From Juglans regia (Eukaryota > Streptophyta > Magnoliopsida > Fagales > Juglandaceae), in the NCBI RefSeq assembly GCF_001411555.2, contig NC_049910.1, forward strand, positions 29,855,150-29,919,149: a DNA stretch of 64,000 nucleotides, written 5' to 3'. A program made the position numbers and the translations under genes. Below, in pieces: positions 45,049 through 58,564 of the stretch. The notes under the pieces were generated by a model, which was not told the origin of the DNA, made no database searches, and saw only the letters and a program-made list of their open reading frames with translations. Within the stretch, counting starts at the first letter, position 1. Each line of letters opens with the position of its first letter.

Positions 45049-47990
45049 CAAGCTCATGGGAGGAGGCTGAACCATGAGCTTGCTGCACAGAAGAGAGAAA
45101 CATGTAGAAGTAAGTCCCTTAGTGAATATGTCGGCAATCTGATTAGCAGTAGCAATGTACTTTGTGGAGATTTCTTTCTTAAAGGCTTTCTCACGTGTAA
45201 AGTGATAATCGACTTCAATGTATTTGGTTCGAGTGTAAAATACGGGATTGGAAGTAAGAGTAAGCACGCCAATGTTATCACACCAGAGAACAAGGGCCTG
45301 GGGGAGTGGTGGATTGGGTAATACAAAAAGTGGGGAAGGAATGGGGGAAGGGGGTTCAGAAATTGACACAGAAACAAGGGAAATAGAACTCGAGAGTGGA
45401 GGAGAGGAAGGTGTCAGTTGGAGAAGTAAAAGAGGAGGGGGGGGGATAATGAGAAATGTACCTTTGGTAGGAGCAGGAGCAGTACTATTGGAAGCAACCA
45501 TGGAAGTAGTAGAGGCAACTGGAAACAAGCTTTTGTTAAAAACAACATTACGTGAAATATAGACACGTTGGGCAGCAAGATCAAGACATCGATAGCCTTT
45601 CTGATTGGAGGCATAGCCAACAAAAATACACCTTACTACGTAACTGAAGTTTGTGGTGATTATATGGACGAATAAGAGGGTAGCAAGCATAGCCAGAGCT
45701 ACGAAGGGTAGTGTAGTCAGGTGGGGTGTAAAAGAGCTTCTCAAAGGGACTTATGTGAGCAAGAATAGAGCTTGGCAGTTAGTTTACAATGTAGGTAGAA
45801 GTGAGCAATGCATCAACCCAGTAGGTGGAGGAAAGTCTAGAGTGAGCAAGGAGAGAGAGACATGTTTCAATGAGATGAAGATGCTTGCGCTCAGAGAGGC
45901 CATTTTGTTGTGGAGTGTGTGGGCAAGATTTTTTATGGAAAATGTCATGTTGAGAAAGAAAACTATGGAAAAATGAGAGTTTTATTCACCACCCCTATCG
46001 GTTTGAAGTTGTTTGACATTGGTTGAAAGTTGATTTTCAATCAATATTTTAAATTTGAAAAAACAATGGAAGACATCAGACTATTGTTTAAGTGGAAACA
46101 CCTAACTGAAACTCAAAAAATCATCAATGAAAACCATATAGTATTTATATCCAGTGTTTGACATAATCTGTGAAGTACATACATCAGTGTGGATTAAATC
46201 TAATGGGTGTACAAATAGCCTATGAGAGTGAAGAAAAGGAAGTTGCTTGCTCTTGGCAAGTTGGCATGGAGAACAAAGATCACCAGAGGATTTTGCACCA
46301 AGAAGAGGGAGAGACTGAGAATTAAAAATGTGCTGAAGAGTGGAGGTAGAGGAATGGCCAAGTCTCTAATGCCAAGTTGACCAAGTTGTCTTTATCCCAA
46401 GTAATGTTGTAAGACTGTGTCTTTTATTTAAAGAAAGTTGTTTCAAGTAGATGGGATAAAGGCCTCCTTCACTTGTCCTTCCAGTAGTATTAGTCTTGTG
46501 TTGTTGTCCTTCATAGTGGAAGACGACCCTGCTAAGCATGGTCCATATGGTGGTAGCAGTCAAGAGCTTGATGGTTGTTCTTGCCACAAATCTTATAAAA
46601 GCTACTCACTATCAAAAGGAAAGACGATTGATTATCCACCCAAGAAGATAGAGAGTCTGACATGGAACCCGAGAATGTTTGCCATCATGAATTCTGTTGT
46701 GGTCAGTTAAGATAAAATGACCGTCATTATAGGAACAAAATCTCTGAATAGAGAGTAAATTGACAAAGGTAGAAGGACAGTGAAGAACATTATTAAGATG
46801 CAGTTGGGAGGAAGGAATTTGAATAAGAGAGGAGCCAGTATGAGCAATGGTTAAACCTAACCCATTACCAACAACAAAATTATCATTCATAAGGTTGCTG
46901 CAGTGAGAGATTGTTTAGAGAAGTTGTGATGTGATTATTTGCTCCACTGTCAGCATACCATGGTTCATCCTCAGCAATGACATTGGTTTGAGCAACCATG
47001 GCTGCTAATTGCATGAGTGGAAGACGACCCTGGTAAGCATGGTCCATATGGTGGTAGCAGTCAAGAGCTTGATGGTTGTTCTTGCCACAAATCTTATAAA
47101 AACTACTCACTATCAAAAGGAAAGACGATCGATTATCTACCCAAGAAGATAGAGAGTCTGACGTGGAACCTGAGAATGTTTGCCATCATGAATTTTGTTG
47201 TGATCAGTTGAGTGATTCTTGTGAGTGGACTTGGAGGTGGGATGAGGATGAGAGTTGTGAGTGGACTTGTGTTGTGAATAACCTGACTTGGAATTAGTCT
47301 GATAGTGGTGAGACTTTTGTGGTCCCTCGGTACAGTATAAAGCAAATTGATCAATCTCACCAAGAGCACTCTTGTGTTGAGATTCCAGGAGGGTTTCAAA
47401 ACTCAAGAGTTCAACAAAAAAATCCTCAAAATAGAGATCGACATCTCGTGTAGCAAAGGTATAGATAGTAATAAATGGTGCGAATTGAGGATTGAGACCA
47501 CTTACAATATGACCAATAAGTTCATCATCATCAACATGATTTGCAAATATTACAGCAAGTTGGTCAGCAAAGGATTTAGCTAAAGTAACGTAGGCAGTGC
47601 ACATTTGGGAGCCTTGACATAAATTTTGAAGTTGATGCTTTAGATGAGCTAGGCGAGGTTTGGAATGAGAGGCAAACTAATTCTTTAAGAAGAGCCAGAC
47701 TTGGCGTGAGGTATCCAATCCATAAGTAGTGGAGAGGGCAGTATCATGCAATGTAGCATTAAGCCAACTTAAAAGAAATTGATCTTTCTTGAGCCAAAGT
47801 CTATAGTTTGGGTTCACGGTGGTAGAGTCCTGTTGATCACCATCTGGGGAGTACTTGGGGGGACACGGTTCAGTTCCATCGACGATCCCAAGAAGATCGT
47901 GGTTGTGCAAAACGGGTAAGTAGTGTGAAATCCACAGGAGATAGTTAGACCCATCAAGGCGGACAGAGATAAGGTGAGAAATATTGGGAA
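45049..47990 (-). pseudogene. Copia gag-pol, broken; RT deleted
   Basis: From right to left on the minus strand: UBN2-type gag (DGSNYLLWISHYLPVLHNHD near 47900; DELIGHIVSGLNPQFAPF in 47137..47604), zinc knuckle (CGKNNHQALDCYH, about 47080), protease (WYADSGANNHIT, about 46960) and gag-pre-integrase. Broken integrase follows (45750..46430), then its C-terminal part (CIFVGYASNQKGYRC, 45640) and a proline-rich linker. The sequence then jumps directly to RNase H (LWCDNIGVLTLTSNPVFYTR, ANQIADIFTKGLTS). The RT domain is absent. Stops and frameshifts occur throughout. Confidence 0.85.
46517..47213 (-). repeat. 195-bp internal duplication in the copia element
   Basis: 46517..46712 and 47018..47213 are direct copies (starting gtggaagacgaccctg), more than 90% identical by eye. 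The original position is the gag/zinc-knuckle region (right copy). The left copy sits downstream in the pol frame, behind the protease region. Copy spacing is 501 bp. Confidence 0.88.
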
Positions 47991-48666
47991 TAGGGCTGAG
48001 CACCGACAATGTCGGAGTTGGAGTGCCCTACCTCCAACTTCGACTCCGACTCCGACTCCAATTCACATAGCCTCTAATCCGACTTCGACTCCAACTTGTT
48101 GGAGCGGAGTTGACTTTGGGCTTTTTTATTGGACTTTTTTTCTTAACCCATTTGAAATTTCAATTCGACAATTTGGGCTCTTACTAATCGGATTTGGACT
48201 TCTAGATTCAGTTTTTTTTTAAACTATTTTTTTAATTTCATTAAAACATATATATTCAATTTTATTAATATACATATATATATTTGTGTTTATACATAAT
48301 ACATTAGTATTAAATGTTATTATACATTTGTTATTATATAATTAGTATTATATGTTATTATACATTAGTGTTACATGGTTAGTTAATAGTATGGTGTTTA
48401 CATATACTAAACTATTATTAGTAAATTTAGTTTGTTTATATTATAGTATAAACATATTATTTTATAATTATTTGCTCATACTAGTATATTATTGAATTTA
48501 ATTAGCTATATAAGTTATAGTTATATAAAATATATATGATTAATATATAAAAATACATATATTTTTATAAAATATGTACAATATCGGAGTTGGAGTCGGT
48601 ACATCGCCACCTCCGACTTATGGGAGTTGGTGCGGAGTCGGATTGTCAGATTTTTGCTCAGCCTTA
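47991..48666. mobile_element. hAT-type MITE inserted in copia gag
   Basis: 676 bp, ends tagggctgagcaccg (47991) and taaggctgagcaaaa (from 48666). The TIR matches that of the large hAT at 16413, and the subterminal zones share its gactccgactccgac / gtcggagttgg motifs. The 8-bp flanks attgggaa and attgcgga agree at 6 of 8 positions. The core is AT-rich and non-coding. It is probably a non-autonomous relative of the outer hAT. Confidence 0.8.
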
Positions 48667-48781
48667 ATTGCGGAAGGAAAAATTAGATATGCATGGTTGA
48701 AATTAGATTGGTGGTGGAGGATTTGGTCATAGGATTATTTGCAGGATCGGATAAGGTGTCAACTGCGGTGCTCTGATACCA

Positions 48782-49061
48782 TATAAGAATTTTAGACAAT
48801 GTTTTTGTATTATATTCAACCACACTATATACTTTACATGCATAGGGTTTATATACAGCATATGTCCTAACGGTTACAAGAGGTGAAAAAAAGGAACGTA
48901 CATCATATCATATGTGGGAATTGTAATCCTCCGAGATATCAACAGTGAGCATATCAAGCCCCAGATATGTAGGCTATCTTGTCATGCACGATCTCTTTGT
49001 TGACTTGCCTTTGATGAAGCTTGATTTGTGGAATGTGATTGAGGACGACACAGCTGGATTA
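48782..49061 (-). repeat. Copia 5' LTR
   Basis: Similar to 44771..45040. The inner terminus reads TA instead of TG, and the outer terminus is altered (ggattaaa instead of ggttgaca). The primer-binding site is adjacent. Confidence 0.8.
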
Positions 49062-49335
49062 AAATGATAATATGAAAGCTGTCGCCACAAGTAGTACAAA
49101 ATTTCAAGTAAAAAATAGCATATGTTGTGATGGCTCTTCTTTACTTTGGATTTTTATTTGTATTGATTGTCGGCAGATGAAGACAGATGGTTATTTCATA
49201 AAAAAATAAATAAAAAAATAAAAAAGGCAGATGGTAAGGGGCTTTACCCATCCTCGAGGTGCCATCCAAAAATCAGAATCAGAAGCGGCATGGCATCGGG
49301 GAAGGTTTTTTTTTATTTTTTTTTTTAAAGAGTAA

Positions 49336-49840
49336 AGTTGCGTTTAGATATTGGATTAAATTTAATTCTTTATAAATAATAATAAATTAAATAGTAAAAA
49401 GAATTATTTAGATCATCTACATTAAATTTAAAGTATGTTTAGATGTTAAGATGAATTTAATATTTTTTATAGAAAGTTGAAAAAAAATTGTGGATCTCAC
49501 GTATAAAGAAATTTTGAGTTGAGATGAATTTAATAATTTGAGAGTTAGATGTTTAGATGTTAGACTCAACTTAAAATTAGATTGAGCTAATATAAGTCTT
49601 GCAACTAAACGCAGCCTAAGAATCTCATTTTTGGAGGCTCTGTAAAACTTTAATTTTATTGGGAATTATATATTGAGATGAGTTTATTTATTTATAGGTT
49701 CCATTGAAATAAGTTTAACGTTTTTTTTTTTAAATGAAATGAATTTAATTTTTTTTTATAAAAAATTAAAAAAAATAATGAGTTCTATTAATAATTAATT
49801 TGAGATAAGTTAAGATTGATTCAACAACCAAACACAACCT
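49336..49840. mobile_element. Harbinger/Tourist-like MITE cluster
   Basis: Left end agttgcgtttagat after TAA (49333..49335). Two possible right ends: ctaaacgcagcc|taa (about 49617) and aaacacaacct|taa (49840, TAA 49841..49843). An internal start-like aagtatgtttagatg lies near 49430. The simplest reading is two related MITEs, one inside or next to the other. Non-coding, AT-rich. Confidence 0.65.
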
Positions 49841-49843
49841 TAA

Positions 49844-50067
49844 TATTACCTTTCCTTGTTATCACACCTGTCTTTCTACTTCTTTCTACTTACTTCTTTC
49901 CATCCACAAACTCCTGCCATTTCCTACAACGCCCTCACTAAAAACTTGAAATTGGTAAAAAGTTAAAACAAATAATAAGAAGGGAAACCAGGGTGCTTTT
50001 CTTCTTTCTTGTTATTTATTTATTTTGATTATTAGAATTTATTATTGGTTGTAATTAGGTAATTAGG
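49844..50067. other. Spacer
   Basis: AT-rich, with pyrimidine-rich patches. No feature recognised. Confidence 0.5.
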
Positions 50068-50777
50068 ATAGTAATTCGTGTTCGTTGATCGTGTTTTTAT
50101 CGTGTCAAATCATGAATATTCAATTATACGGGTCAACTCGAACACTACCCATTAAGCTAAACGGGTCAGACCTTTAAATCCTAACACGACCCATTGAAAT
50201 AATGGATCGTATCGTGTCATTTGTTTTGATCCATTTAATAATTAATTAGAAATGAGTCAACATGACACGACTCTTTTTAACTCGTTTCATGTAAATAAGT
50301 TGAACCCCGCATATCCTCATTTGACTTGATTAACATAATTCATATAAAAGTTAAAATCTATATTTATTAGTAGTCTCAATATCTCAAAAAAATAAATAAT
50401 AATAAGATTTTCTACTAACAAAAAATATCAATATTTTTCAGATTTTAACATACAATAAAACCAATATTATAAACCCAACAATAATAAATATGAGCATAGA
50501 TAAGTCCAAAACTACAATCTTAATAATAAAAATATAAGCATATTGACAAAATACCAATATTATAACTCCAATAATAAAATTGTAATTTCAAAATAAAATT
50601 TAAATAGGTAATTTCGGATTAAGAGAGTTAACTTATTATTGACCCATTTATTAATCGTGTCTAAACAGATCAACCTGTTTTAACTCAAATTCATTCATAT
50701 CAAACTCAAGCCGAATAATTTTGTATCATATTTGTATTAGATTATGAGTTATGTCACATATTATCACCCTCTACTTA
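50068..50777. mobile_element. Degraded TIR element (hAT-like)
   Basis: The left subterminal zone has cgtgttcgttgatcgtg and acgggtcaactcgaacac. The right zone has the inverse types (gatcaacctgttttaac) and ends in accctcta. The arrangement resembles the other hAT-type elements here (AT-rich core, motif-rich ends). The left terminus is damaged and no target duplication is visible. Confidence 0.4.
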
Positions 50778-51185
50778 TAATGCACCTTACGCTCTTCACC
50801 TCGTTGTCCCTACCAAATCCGTGCAAACATTCATTCATTTCTTGCAAAAAGATTTTGGTAATAAAAAACAACTAATTGTCTAGGTAGGACTTGTTTGACA
50901 ACTGCTTTGATGAGAGAGCCAGCCTTTGACAATAACTTTTCTTTCCAAGCTTGCGATTTATTCTAAATCCTTTATTCTATATCTTGAAAAGTATGAGTTC
51001 TAGATCTACCAATAAAAGAATGAAGTCCCAAATCTCTATCATGATGTCGCAAAGATTGCACACTCCAAATTGCCTTGATATCATTAACCTCCTGCTGCGC
51101 CACATTTTTGCCAATCAACAGTTCTGTTTTTTTCCAAGTTAAGCTATTGCGTAGAGGCTGATTCGTAAACAATTTATTTTTAACA

Positions 51186-51760
51186 AGAATTTTATTGAAG
51201 AAAACCCTTATGGCGGAGAAAAACTGCAATACAAAACAACATATAGTAAGCTTTGACAAGGACAAGGTGTTAAAGTATGACTATATTCTATCTATGGACT
51301 TCCTATAAACAAGTGACCTCATTTGAGCCAAAGGATCGATAAACTCAATTTGTATATTCTCAACTTGCCAATTAAAACTTGTAGTAAATCAAAACTCCTC
51401 AAGAACTCACCCTCGCAATTTCCCCTTGTTTTGCCAAGAAATTCACCACTTGGTTGATCTCTCGAAAAATATGTTTTAGGAGAATAACTCTTCCTTCCTT
51501 AGCCCAATTCTTGATAGCTCCCTCTTCTTCCACCATGTCAAGATTAGCATGGACTCAGTAGCTGCTTAAGACATTCATTTTTAGATCGATTAGCTTCACA
51601 TAGACTATCATCAATAAAATAAATAAATGGCTTATCGTTGGAGCTCCATTACATATCCTCACACCTCTCATCAACCTCATACTCTAGCATTTTGAATAAG
51701 AGATTACAAGCCCTCAACGCACAATACATACAAGCAAATAAGGAGCTAAATGATCAACTT
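51186..51760 (-). pseudogene. LINE ORF2 RNase H remnant and 3' end
   Basis: The minus strand reads VEEEGAIKNWAKEGRVILLK, then HIFREINQVVNFLAKQGE (about 51405..51555), the C-terminal half of the L1-type RNase H. Stops precede and follow. The 3' end, ccgccataagggttttc followed by an aataaaatt stretch (about 51186..51215 on the minus strand), resembles the 3' end of the LINE at 27292 (ccgccacaagtgaggg...). 5'-truncated and old. Confidence 0.7.
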
Positions 51761-51961
51761 GTCGCAAACCTCTTGATGCGTTAAAGGAACAAGTAGGTCA
51801 CCCATTTTCTTCTTTCTTGTTATTTGTTTTTTCTTTATTATTATTGGTATTTATTTTTTTCTTATAATTTATTTTTGGTGTTTGTTGTGTTATTGTTTCT
51901 GGTCTTGGCCCATTAAGCAGTCTCTTGATAACTTAAATTGTCATTTGGGGGTGACTCACCC

Positions 51962-52369
51962 TGTTAGAAATACTAGATCAAAGTACACAGCAGAAGCGAT
52001 ATTACCTCATCGTAAATATCTAGGATCTAGTGCGATTGTTCCACATATTCTTCGTCGTCGTCGTCGTCGTTCATCAAGAATCTCCCGTATCAATGGTGGA
52101 GTGTGCTACGTGGCAATACCAGAGCAACACCCACATATTCCACAACCTAAATGCCGGGATTAGAGAGAACCATTTGAGAGAGAGATTTCTTATTTTTGAT
52201 GCAAGTGTCATCCAAATGGGAGAGAGGCTATGTAAATAGCCCCTCTAAGTGTAACCCCCGGCTGGCCTTTAATGGCCAGTCATCAAGTCTCATGAAGTGG
52301 TTTAAGAACCACTTCATAACCACCAAGAGAAGGTGAAGGGATGCCCACTATGGGTGCCCCTTTCTTACA
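51962..52369 (-). repeat. 3' LTR of the LARD-like element
   Basis: TG...CA ends (tgttagaaatac ... tttcttaca). Carries a (CGT)n expansion (about 52050..52070) that is shorter in the right LTR. The two LTRs differ at many scattered positions, so the insertion is not recent. Confidence 0.9.
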
Positions 52370-55300
52370 TCTCCCACTCACGCATAGTGGGCAAGACCTG
52401 CATTCCTCAATATGTTCTCAATCTTCATACTGGCAAATAGGTCGTGCAACCATCAAGCACAACTGTAAAATAAAAATGGGAGCACTATACCAAATCTCTC
52501 CTAGAGAAGACCAGCATAGCAACATCCCTAAAAGCGTCTCGTTATACTCCGACTCATTTGGTCACATCAGACTAGGCATCCCTAATCCCTCTCGAGTCCA
52601 AATGACTCAGAGTAATGCTCAATCTCCATAAAACATGGTGTACTCACAGCTATATTGCAACTCCCAGGAAGCAACATAACTTGCCGGTAATGAGTGTACA
52701 CCATTATCGATGCGTTACCAAATAGTCTTCCCTTCGCCCTCATGTTATTTAGTTTCAGTTTAGTCGCTTTTCCAGCAATGCCTCTTTAGACCGCATCACT
52801 CATGGCCATAGATAACATGCCAAAGTAGCAGACACTAAAACATTAACCTCGTGACATAGTCAAAGGTCTCCTAAGGGCATAAATAAATTAAGGTTATCAA
52901 TTATAACCTACATGACTCACACGGCGAGGAAGCAGGGAACCACTCACTCATCTTTACTGTTGGTCGCAAAAGCACATGTATTATGAAATACATGCTACGG
53001 TGGAGTTCTCTTTCCAAAGAAAGATCATATATCTATTCTTAATTCACCGTACAGATCTTAGTCTAGTTGTTATCTCAGCGCCTAACCTGAGTCCTTCCAT
53101 TTGCTTGCTATCCAAAGCGCCAAAGAGGGTCTCGCATCTGGCTAAACCACATGCTACATGGTATGTGGGTAACCATGCATGATCCTTAGACCTCATCTTA
53201 GCTCCCACTAAGGCGACATATCTTTTGTGTCTTCCAACTTATCCCTCTCCGGACAAGTACCGAGTAACACATTGTCTCATATTTGCTCGCTACCTCTTTG
53301 TAGCGCCAAAGGCGATCGCTCGTGTGAGTGAGCCGATCTAAGCCTGCAAATATACATTTTTCACCATAACTCCTAAATTTATGGTGAATGTGTGTGCTTA
53401 CCAAAACATGCTTCCAATCACGACACATGATCATAGAACACATCAGTATCATGTGCATGACGAGCAATACCATGAGGTACAGAGAAATCACATGGTCAAC
53501 AACAAATTATTAATCCACAATTCTCAAGTGGTGTTTAATGACCATTTTTCTCAATGCGTATTCTAATGTGTAGTAACTTTCCAAAACATGCTCCTATCAA
53601 GAGACTCAGCTTTTACAAATAAAAGTCTTTTGCACAACCATGAAGTCAACGACGATTCATTGCGAATCTCATTTAGGTCGAGCTCACAATAGAAACCTTA
53701 GATTCTAGTCATCAAGTCCAACTGCGATTTTTAAGAATCTACAAGGTTACCACAAATATCATTCAGCAAACTTAATTTGCAACTTCAAGGTTTCATATAA
53801 ATTTCTTGTACTCAAGAAAAACATGTGAGAATCTTATTTTTCATTAAGGGTAAAGCGATTAGGGCCTTTGCCCCCAAAGACAATCATAATACTCTAGTCA
53901 TTACTATTAACGACAATCGCATCACAAACTCACTTAACCAAGTAAGCCATATTTACCCTCTAACAAAATCTTAACCTCTAACTCCCATGAGCAAACCATA
54001 ATGGAAACACCAAACAGTATAAGCAAAACGAGATTCTTTAGTATTTTCCATCTCATTAATTGTGATTTTGAACAAGAGCTCCTAGAAACTGTTTTTCTTA
54101 TAAACAGTCTCACAAGACATAAAGCCTAAGCTACTTTTCTCAAACCCATGTCCATCACCTCATAGTATGGAAAACCTCTTATTAGGCGACAATTAATTAT
54201 CTAAGATAACCAGTTCGCAATATCTCTTATGATGACACTTTTCTAATATTATCAACAGCGTTCAAAGAATCCCATTTTATTCAATAGGTAGTTTTTTAAA
54301 AAAAATGACTAGGTACATTGGGTATCTTTGAATAGATGGTTTGTTTAGGCCGCATGTAAACAGCACCAGCAACATTCATTCACTTTATGTACCAAAATAG
54401 TACTAGCAACAATCATGCGCTCAAAGTACTTCATGCTTAAACATCACAAAAGCTAATTATCTAATTCTCCTATGAGAATTAGCTATTTAACTCTTTTAAA
54501 AAAAGTTTTCAATAAATATGCGATCAATAGCTATCTAAATGCAACTCAATTAGTGCCAAGAGATGGATCTATACCTCTATTAACTCCACTTTTCCTTTGT
54601 CAATTAGATCAACAACCCCAAGTTGGATCATATAAGTGAAGCGAATCTAAGATTCTATGTTGGGATTCCTACTATGTGAATTCAATACTTTTAGCGGAGC
54701 CATATTACAAATATTCTCTTCTAGTCCCTAAACGACGAGAGAATACTGATATAAAGCTACCACGCTATTTATGAGGATCCTTATATTCTATAACTTTTGG
54801 GAGTCACTATCACTAATGGTACACCTTAACTCAAAGGTATACTCTCACTAGTTGTTGAATTACTCCCATTATTTTCAACAATCTTATATAAAAAAATTTG
54901 AAAATATTAAAGTTAAGGTAATGTGGAATGAAACGTGATGAAAACATTCTTTCAAAAAAAAAAGTGTTACAAAAATCCACAATTCCCCACCATCGTTGAA
55001 TAGTGACTCAGCCTTTCTCAAAAGCGAATGAACTCGATCTAAGGACGACAAATCATAATTAAGGCTACAACCCCATATTACATCAACTCAAGTGTGATGT
55101 AACAACTGCTTTGTGTCATAATTCATTTATAACACCATTCTCAACAAGTCAATAAACTGCGAGATAATTGTTCTCATCATATAACTCATACGATTGTGAT
55201 TTCAAAAAAATTTTAACTGAAAAATATATTTTCATAAAAAAATTTTGGATCGCATTTATATGATGAAACAACATATTTATTATCAAAGTCCTTAGTGTGC

Positions 55301-57127
55301 ATATATAGGAACTTTCACATAGAAAATGCTCATATTGCCTTGTCTTTGACTCTACTAAACCAAGAAGAGGGATCTCATTAGCGAGAAAATTTTCAATTTC
55401 TCAAACTTCACACCCATCATCCTATGCCTCCATGGCATATTTTAGTATATCATTTTCCCCCCTGAAAAATAATACCACTAAGTCAATAAGTGACCATCCA
55501 ACTTCCAAACCTCTAGGAATTCTCACTAACACCACTACTTTCAATAAGTCTTAAATCAAATTAGGTATAGACTTCACAAATATCGCATTAAAAGTGCTAA
55601 TAAAAATATCGTTTTGTCCAACAAAAGCATTATGTGACGTTTTAGCTGTTAACTAGCGATATATCCTTATTTCTTGCATACTCAATATTTTTCATATTCT
55701 TCAATCTACTATAGGAGAGAAAAGAAAAACTTTGCGAAAAATTATCTTAGCCTAAAACCTATCTTGCATCAATGCAACCATGAGCAAAATTTTTAGGCTT
55801 AATTTAAGTCGTACCTAATTATTCAAACTTCTGCCACAGTTACCATGTAAACCTCCAAGGTGCTTGGTATTACTCTCAAGGGGTGCTCTAAAGTTTATAT
55901 ATCTGCAAGAACCTATCTGTTCTCACTAGAGAGAAATAAAACTTGAGCAAGATTACCAGTACTAATACCACATAGAGATGCTTTAAAAAATGAATGTGCC
56001 AATCAAGAATGTCCTCAACACTTCTGCACACTCAAATTTTAATGTCCTTACTTTCCAAACATACTAGCAAGTAGAGAGGCTATATACTTATCTGTGAGTT
56101 AATCTAAGTTTCTTCAAGATTATATGCTCAACCTCAAATATAGGAGCAATTAATCTTTGCGTTACAAAAACAACACGCAACTTCTGTTATTACCCACAAG
56201 ATTCGAAGGCAAAATAGTGGTTTAGCTCTTTCTGATAGTTGATCCCATCAACTTCTATAAAAATTGTAGTGCATGCGTTCTACGCGCACTTCCAATTTTA
56301 CTCTAGACCTTTTAGAGGTTTGACAATAATAATAGTCTAAGACAATCTGACACTCACAATAATCTTTATTTGTTTCTAACTCCTGCTCATGGAGGAGATT
56401 AATGCGACGATTAAGTCGTATAAATAATCTCTAGGTTTTCTTCATGGTTATCTCAAAGTTACTAAACTATGCGCATCTAATTGCACACACATTTAAGAAA
56501 TCTACAGCGTTAATCTAAGTCAGAACAAAAATAATTAATACACATCGCAAGATCGAAAATTCGTTAAGCTTCCTAATCGTCTCTTGCACCTCAATGTCTA
56601 ATTATTAATTTCTAACTGAATTTTCGCGCTAATTTATATCGTATAGGAGATTAATTCCAAATCAATCTCTTTTACAAGATAAGCAATCTACAGAGTTAGT
56701 CACATGAAAAAAACAATTTCTTCTTAGATTGAAGAAATTCATTTGAGCCAATCAGAAGGATGGACTAATCAAATTCGGGCTACTTAATCCTCTAGTTTAT
56801 CAAATTCTAAAAAAACTGAAGACAATTCTTAAAAATAGTCTAACAATATAAGTGATAAAATAAGTTCGTACAATTACATGCAATCGCAATGCATGTACGA
56901 AAAATAATCACATCACATTTCATCCAAATAATTATTATTTACCAAAAAATAATAATCCAAGCAATTTATAATATAAAATAAAAAGCATGACAAGTGCAAT
57001 AAAATATGACATCATAATATCATGACATGCATGTATTCAATAAGCACATGCAAAAATATATTTCAGAATAAATATTTTATTCCACAATTACATGCTGAAT
57101 TAGTAAATAAAATCAGCACACACTAAC
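52370..57127 (-). other. Non-coding interior of the LARD-like element
   Basis: About 4.7 kb, AT-rich, with stops in all frames and no ORF above about 100 codons carrying any known motif. No nested element was recognised in 53000..57100. Confidence 0.65.
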
Positions 57128-57350
57128 AATAAGCTCTATCCCAATGGTTGAGCTTATAACTCTTGTGTGTGAGGTCTTGGGTTCAAAACACCACCCAAGC
57201 ATTTTGTCAAACATCACTATTCTTAGACAGCCAATGGACCGTACCCCCTTGGGCGCCCAACTGCAAAGTGAGCTTGTGCTTGCTGGGCTCACAACCCAAT
57301 CCACAAGCACTCTTAACAGGATATGATACGGGCCTCATTTTTTTTAAAAC
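57128..57350 (+). mobile_element. tRNA-derived SINE-like insert
   Basis: Pol III-like boxes spaced as in tRNA-derived SINEs: A-box-like tggttgagctt (57145..57155) and B-box-like ggttcaaaac (57180..57189). About 150 bp of body follows, then a T-rich 3' end. No target duplication was confirmed, so this is tentative. Confidence 0.45.
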
Positions 57351-57639
57351 AAAAAAATTGCCCAAAACAGTATAAGCCTAAAATAGATAACTCAAACTGT
57401 TTTTGTTTTGTTAAAATAAAAATATGGGCCAGGCCGAAAAGCTTTATTTATTAAAAAACAACCCATTTGTTTTACAGCCTACAACCCATTTCACTCTGTT
57501 CTCCAGCCCATATAGATGAAAATAAACAAAAAAAACTTTTTTTCACTGTTCTTCTTCTTTCTCAAACCAACGGTTACAGTGCTTGTAATGGAAGAAAAAA
57601 TTAAAAAAAAAACATGGATCATCAACTTGTAACCGCCGC

Positions 57640-58545
57640 CACCCTATCTTCCACTCCAGAGAGCTCTGCCCACCATGGAAGACAGCGGCTTTTGGCTGCC
57701 CCGTTTGCATCACCGCCACATCCTGGCAGTTAGAAGCGCCGCAGCCATGTGTTGGGGAGCCGCGGAGCTGCCGTGCTCCTCTACGTGCAACAGAGTTGGT
57801 AGCACCCTGCTCTTGGTGCGCTCAGTAACACAACAAAACTCGTGGTGCTCCTCTGCAAGCAGCAGAGCCTCCAGCTCGCCACCACCCAACGCTGCCCCTT
57901 GTGGCAGCGTGCTGTGCTTGGCCACGACAATGGCTCTTCCCATAGCTGGGCTTGGATCTGCACACGACAGTCAGCACTTCATTGGCCTAGCGTCCGCTGC
58001 TCAGTGCAGCTCAGGAAAATGGAGCTGTCGTGCTCTGTGCAATGCAGAGCTTCACAGCACCACCATGGTGCACGTTGTTCTGCACGCAGCAGAACACAGC
58101 ACCTCCGTCGAGGAGCCGGCCACCAACTGTGGTGCTCTACTTGGTCTGCGGCATCAGCACCTCTAGTGCATGCCGCAGTCCTCCGACGCGCGTTCCACCG
58201 AGGTCATGGACACTACAACGGTGTTCGCAGCACCCATGATTCGTTGGTGACTCTTGTGGTGCTCATAGCATCAGTGTGCACAATACCCTCCAATGCAGGT
58301 TGCTGCGTCATGATATGGCCACACCCGATGCCTGTGCAGCAATCCTTTTGTTGCGTTAACCATGATCAGCATCCATCAAGTGGCGAATATTACACGAACC
58401 ACCTCTCACGGTGGTGTGTTGGTTACCGAGAGAAAATAAAAATTTTCTCATCGTGCTTTAAAAAAAAAATTTCATTGTGCGGGAAAACATTTTCGGTAAA
58501 AAAAATCACAATACGCACGGCAAATTACAAATCGAGAACAACCGA
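57640..58545 (-). other. GC-rich leader of the LARD-like element
   Basis: Unlike the rest of the interior, this stretch is GC-rich, with imperfect repeats around tggtgctc and gcagcagag. It is the 5' leader on the minus strand, next to the primer-binding site. Long open frames occur on both strands but are rich in Ala, Ser and Cys and show no family signature. I read them as a composition effect. Confidence 0.5.
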
Positions 58546-58564
58546 TTTGTGGCTCTAATGCCAA

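Larger units (their letters stand above)
44771..49061 (-). mobile_element. Ty1/copia retrotransposon, internally deleted, with nested hAT MITE
   Basis: A minus-strand element. The left 3' LTR (44771..45040, tgtaagaatt ... gttgaca) is preceded on the minus strand by a polypurine tract (gaagggggg). The right 5' LTR (about 48782..49061) has a primer-binding site (tggtatcagagcaccgc on the minus strand, 48765..48781). Pol lacks most of the RT. The outer end of the right LTR is altered, and a target duplication was not seen. Confidence 0.87.

Noticed and set aside
57675..58558. Long plus-strand frames in GC-rich DNA (163 and 238 codons)
   Set aside because: Overlapping frames on both strands with Ala/Ser/Cys-rich, repetitive composition and no family motif. 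The place is the leader of an LTR element next to its primer-binding site.
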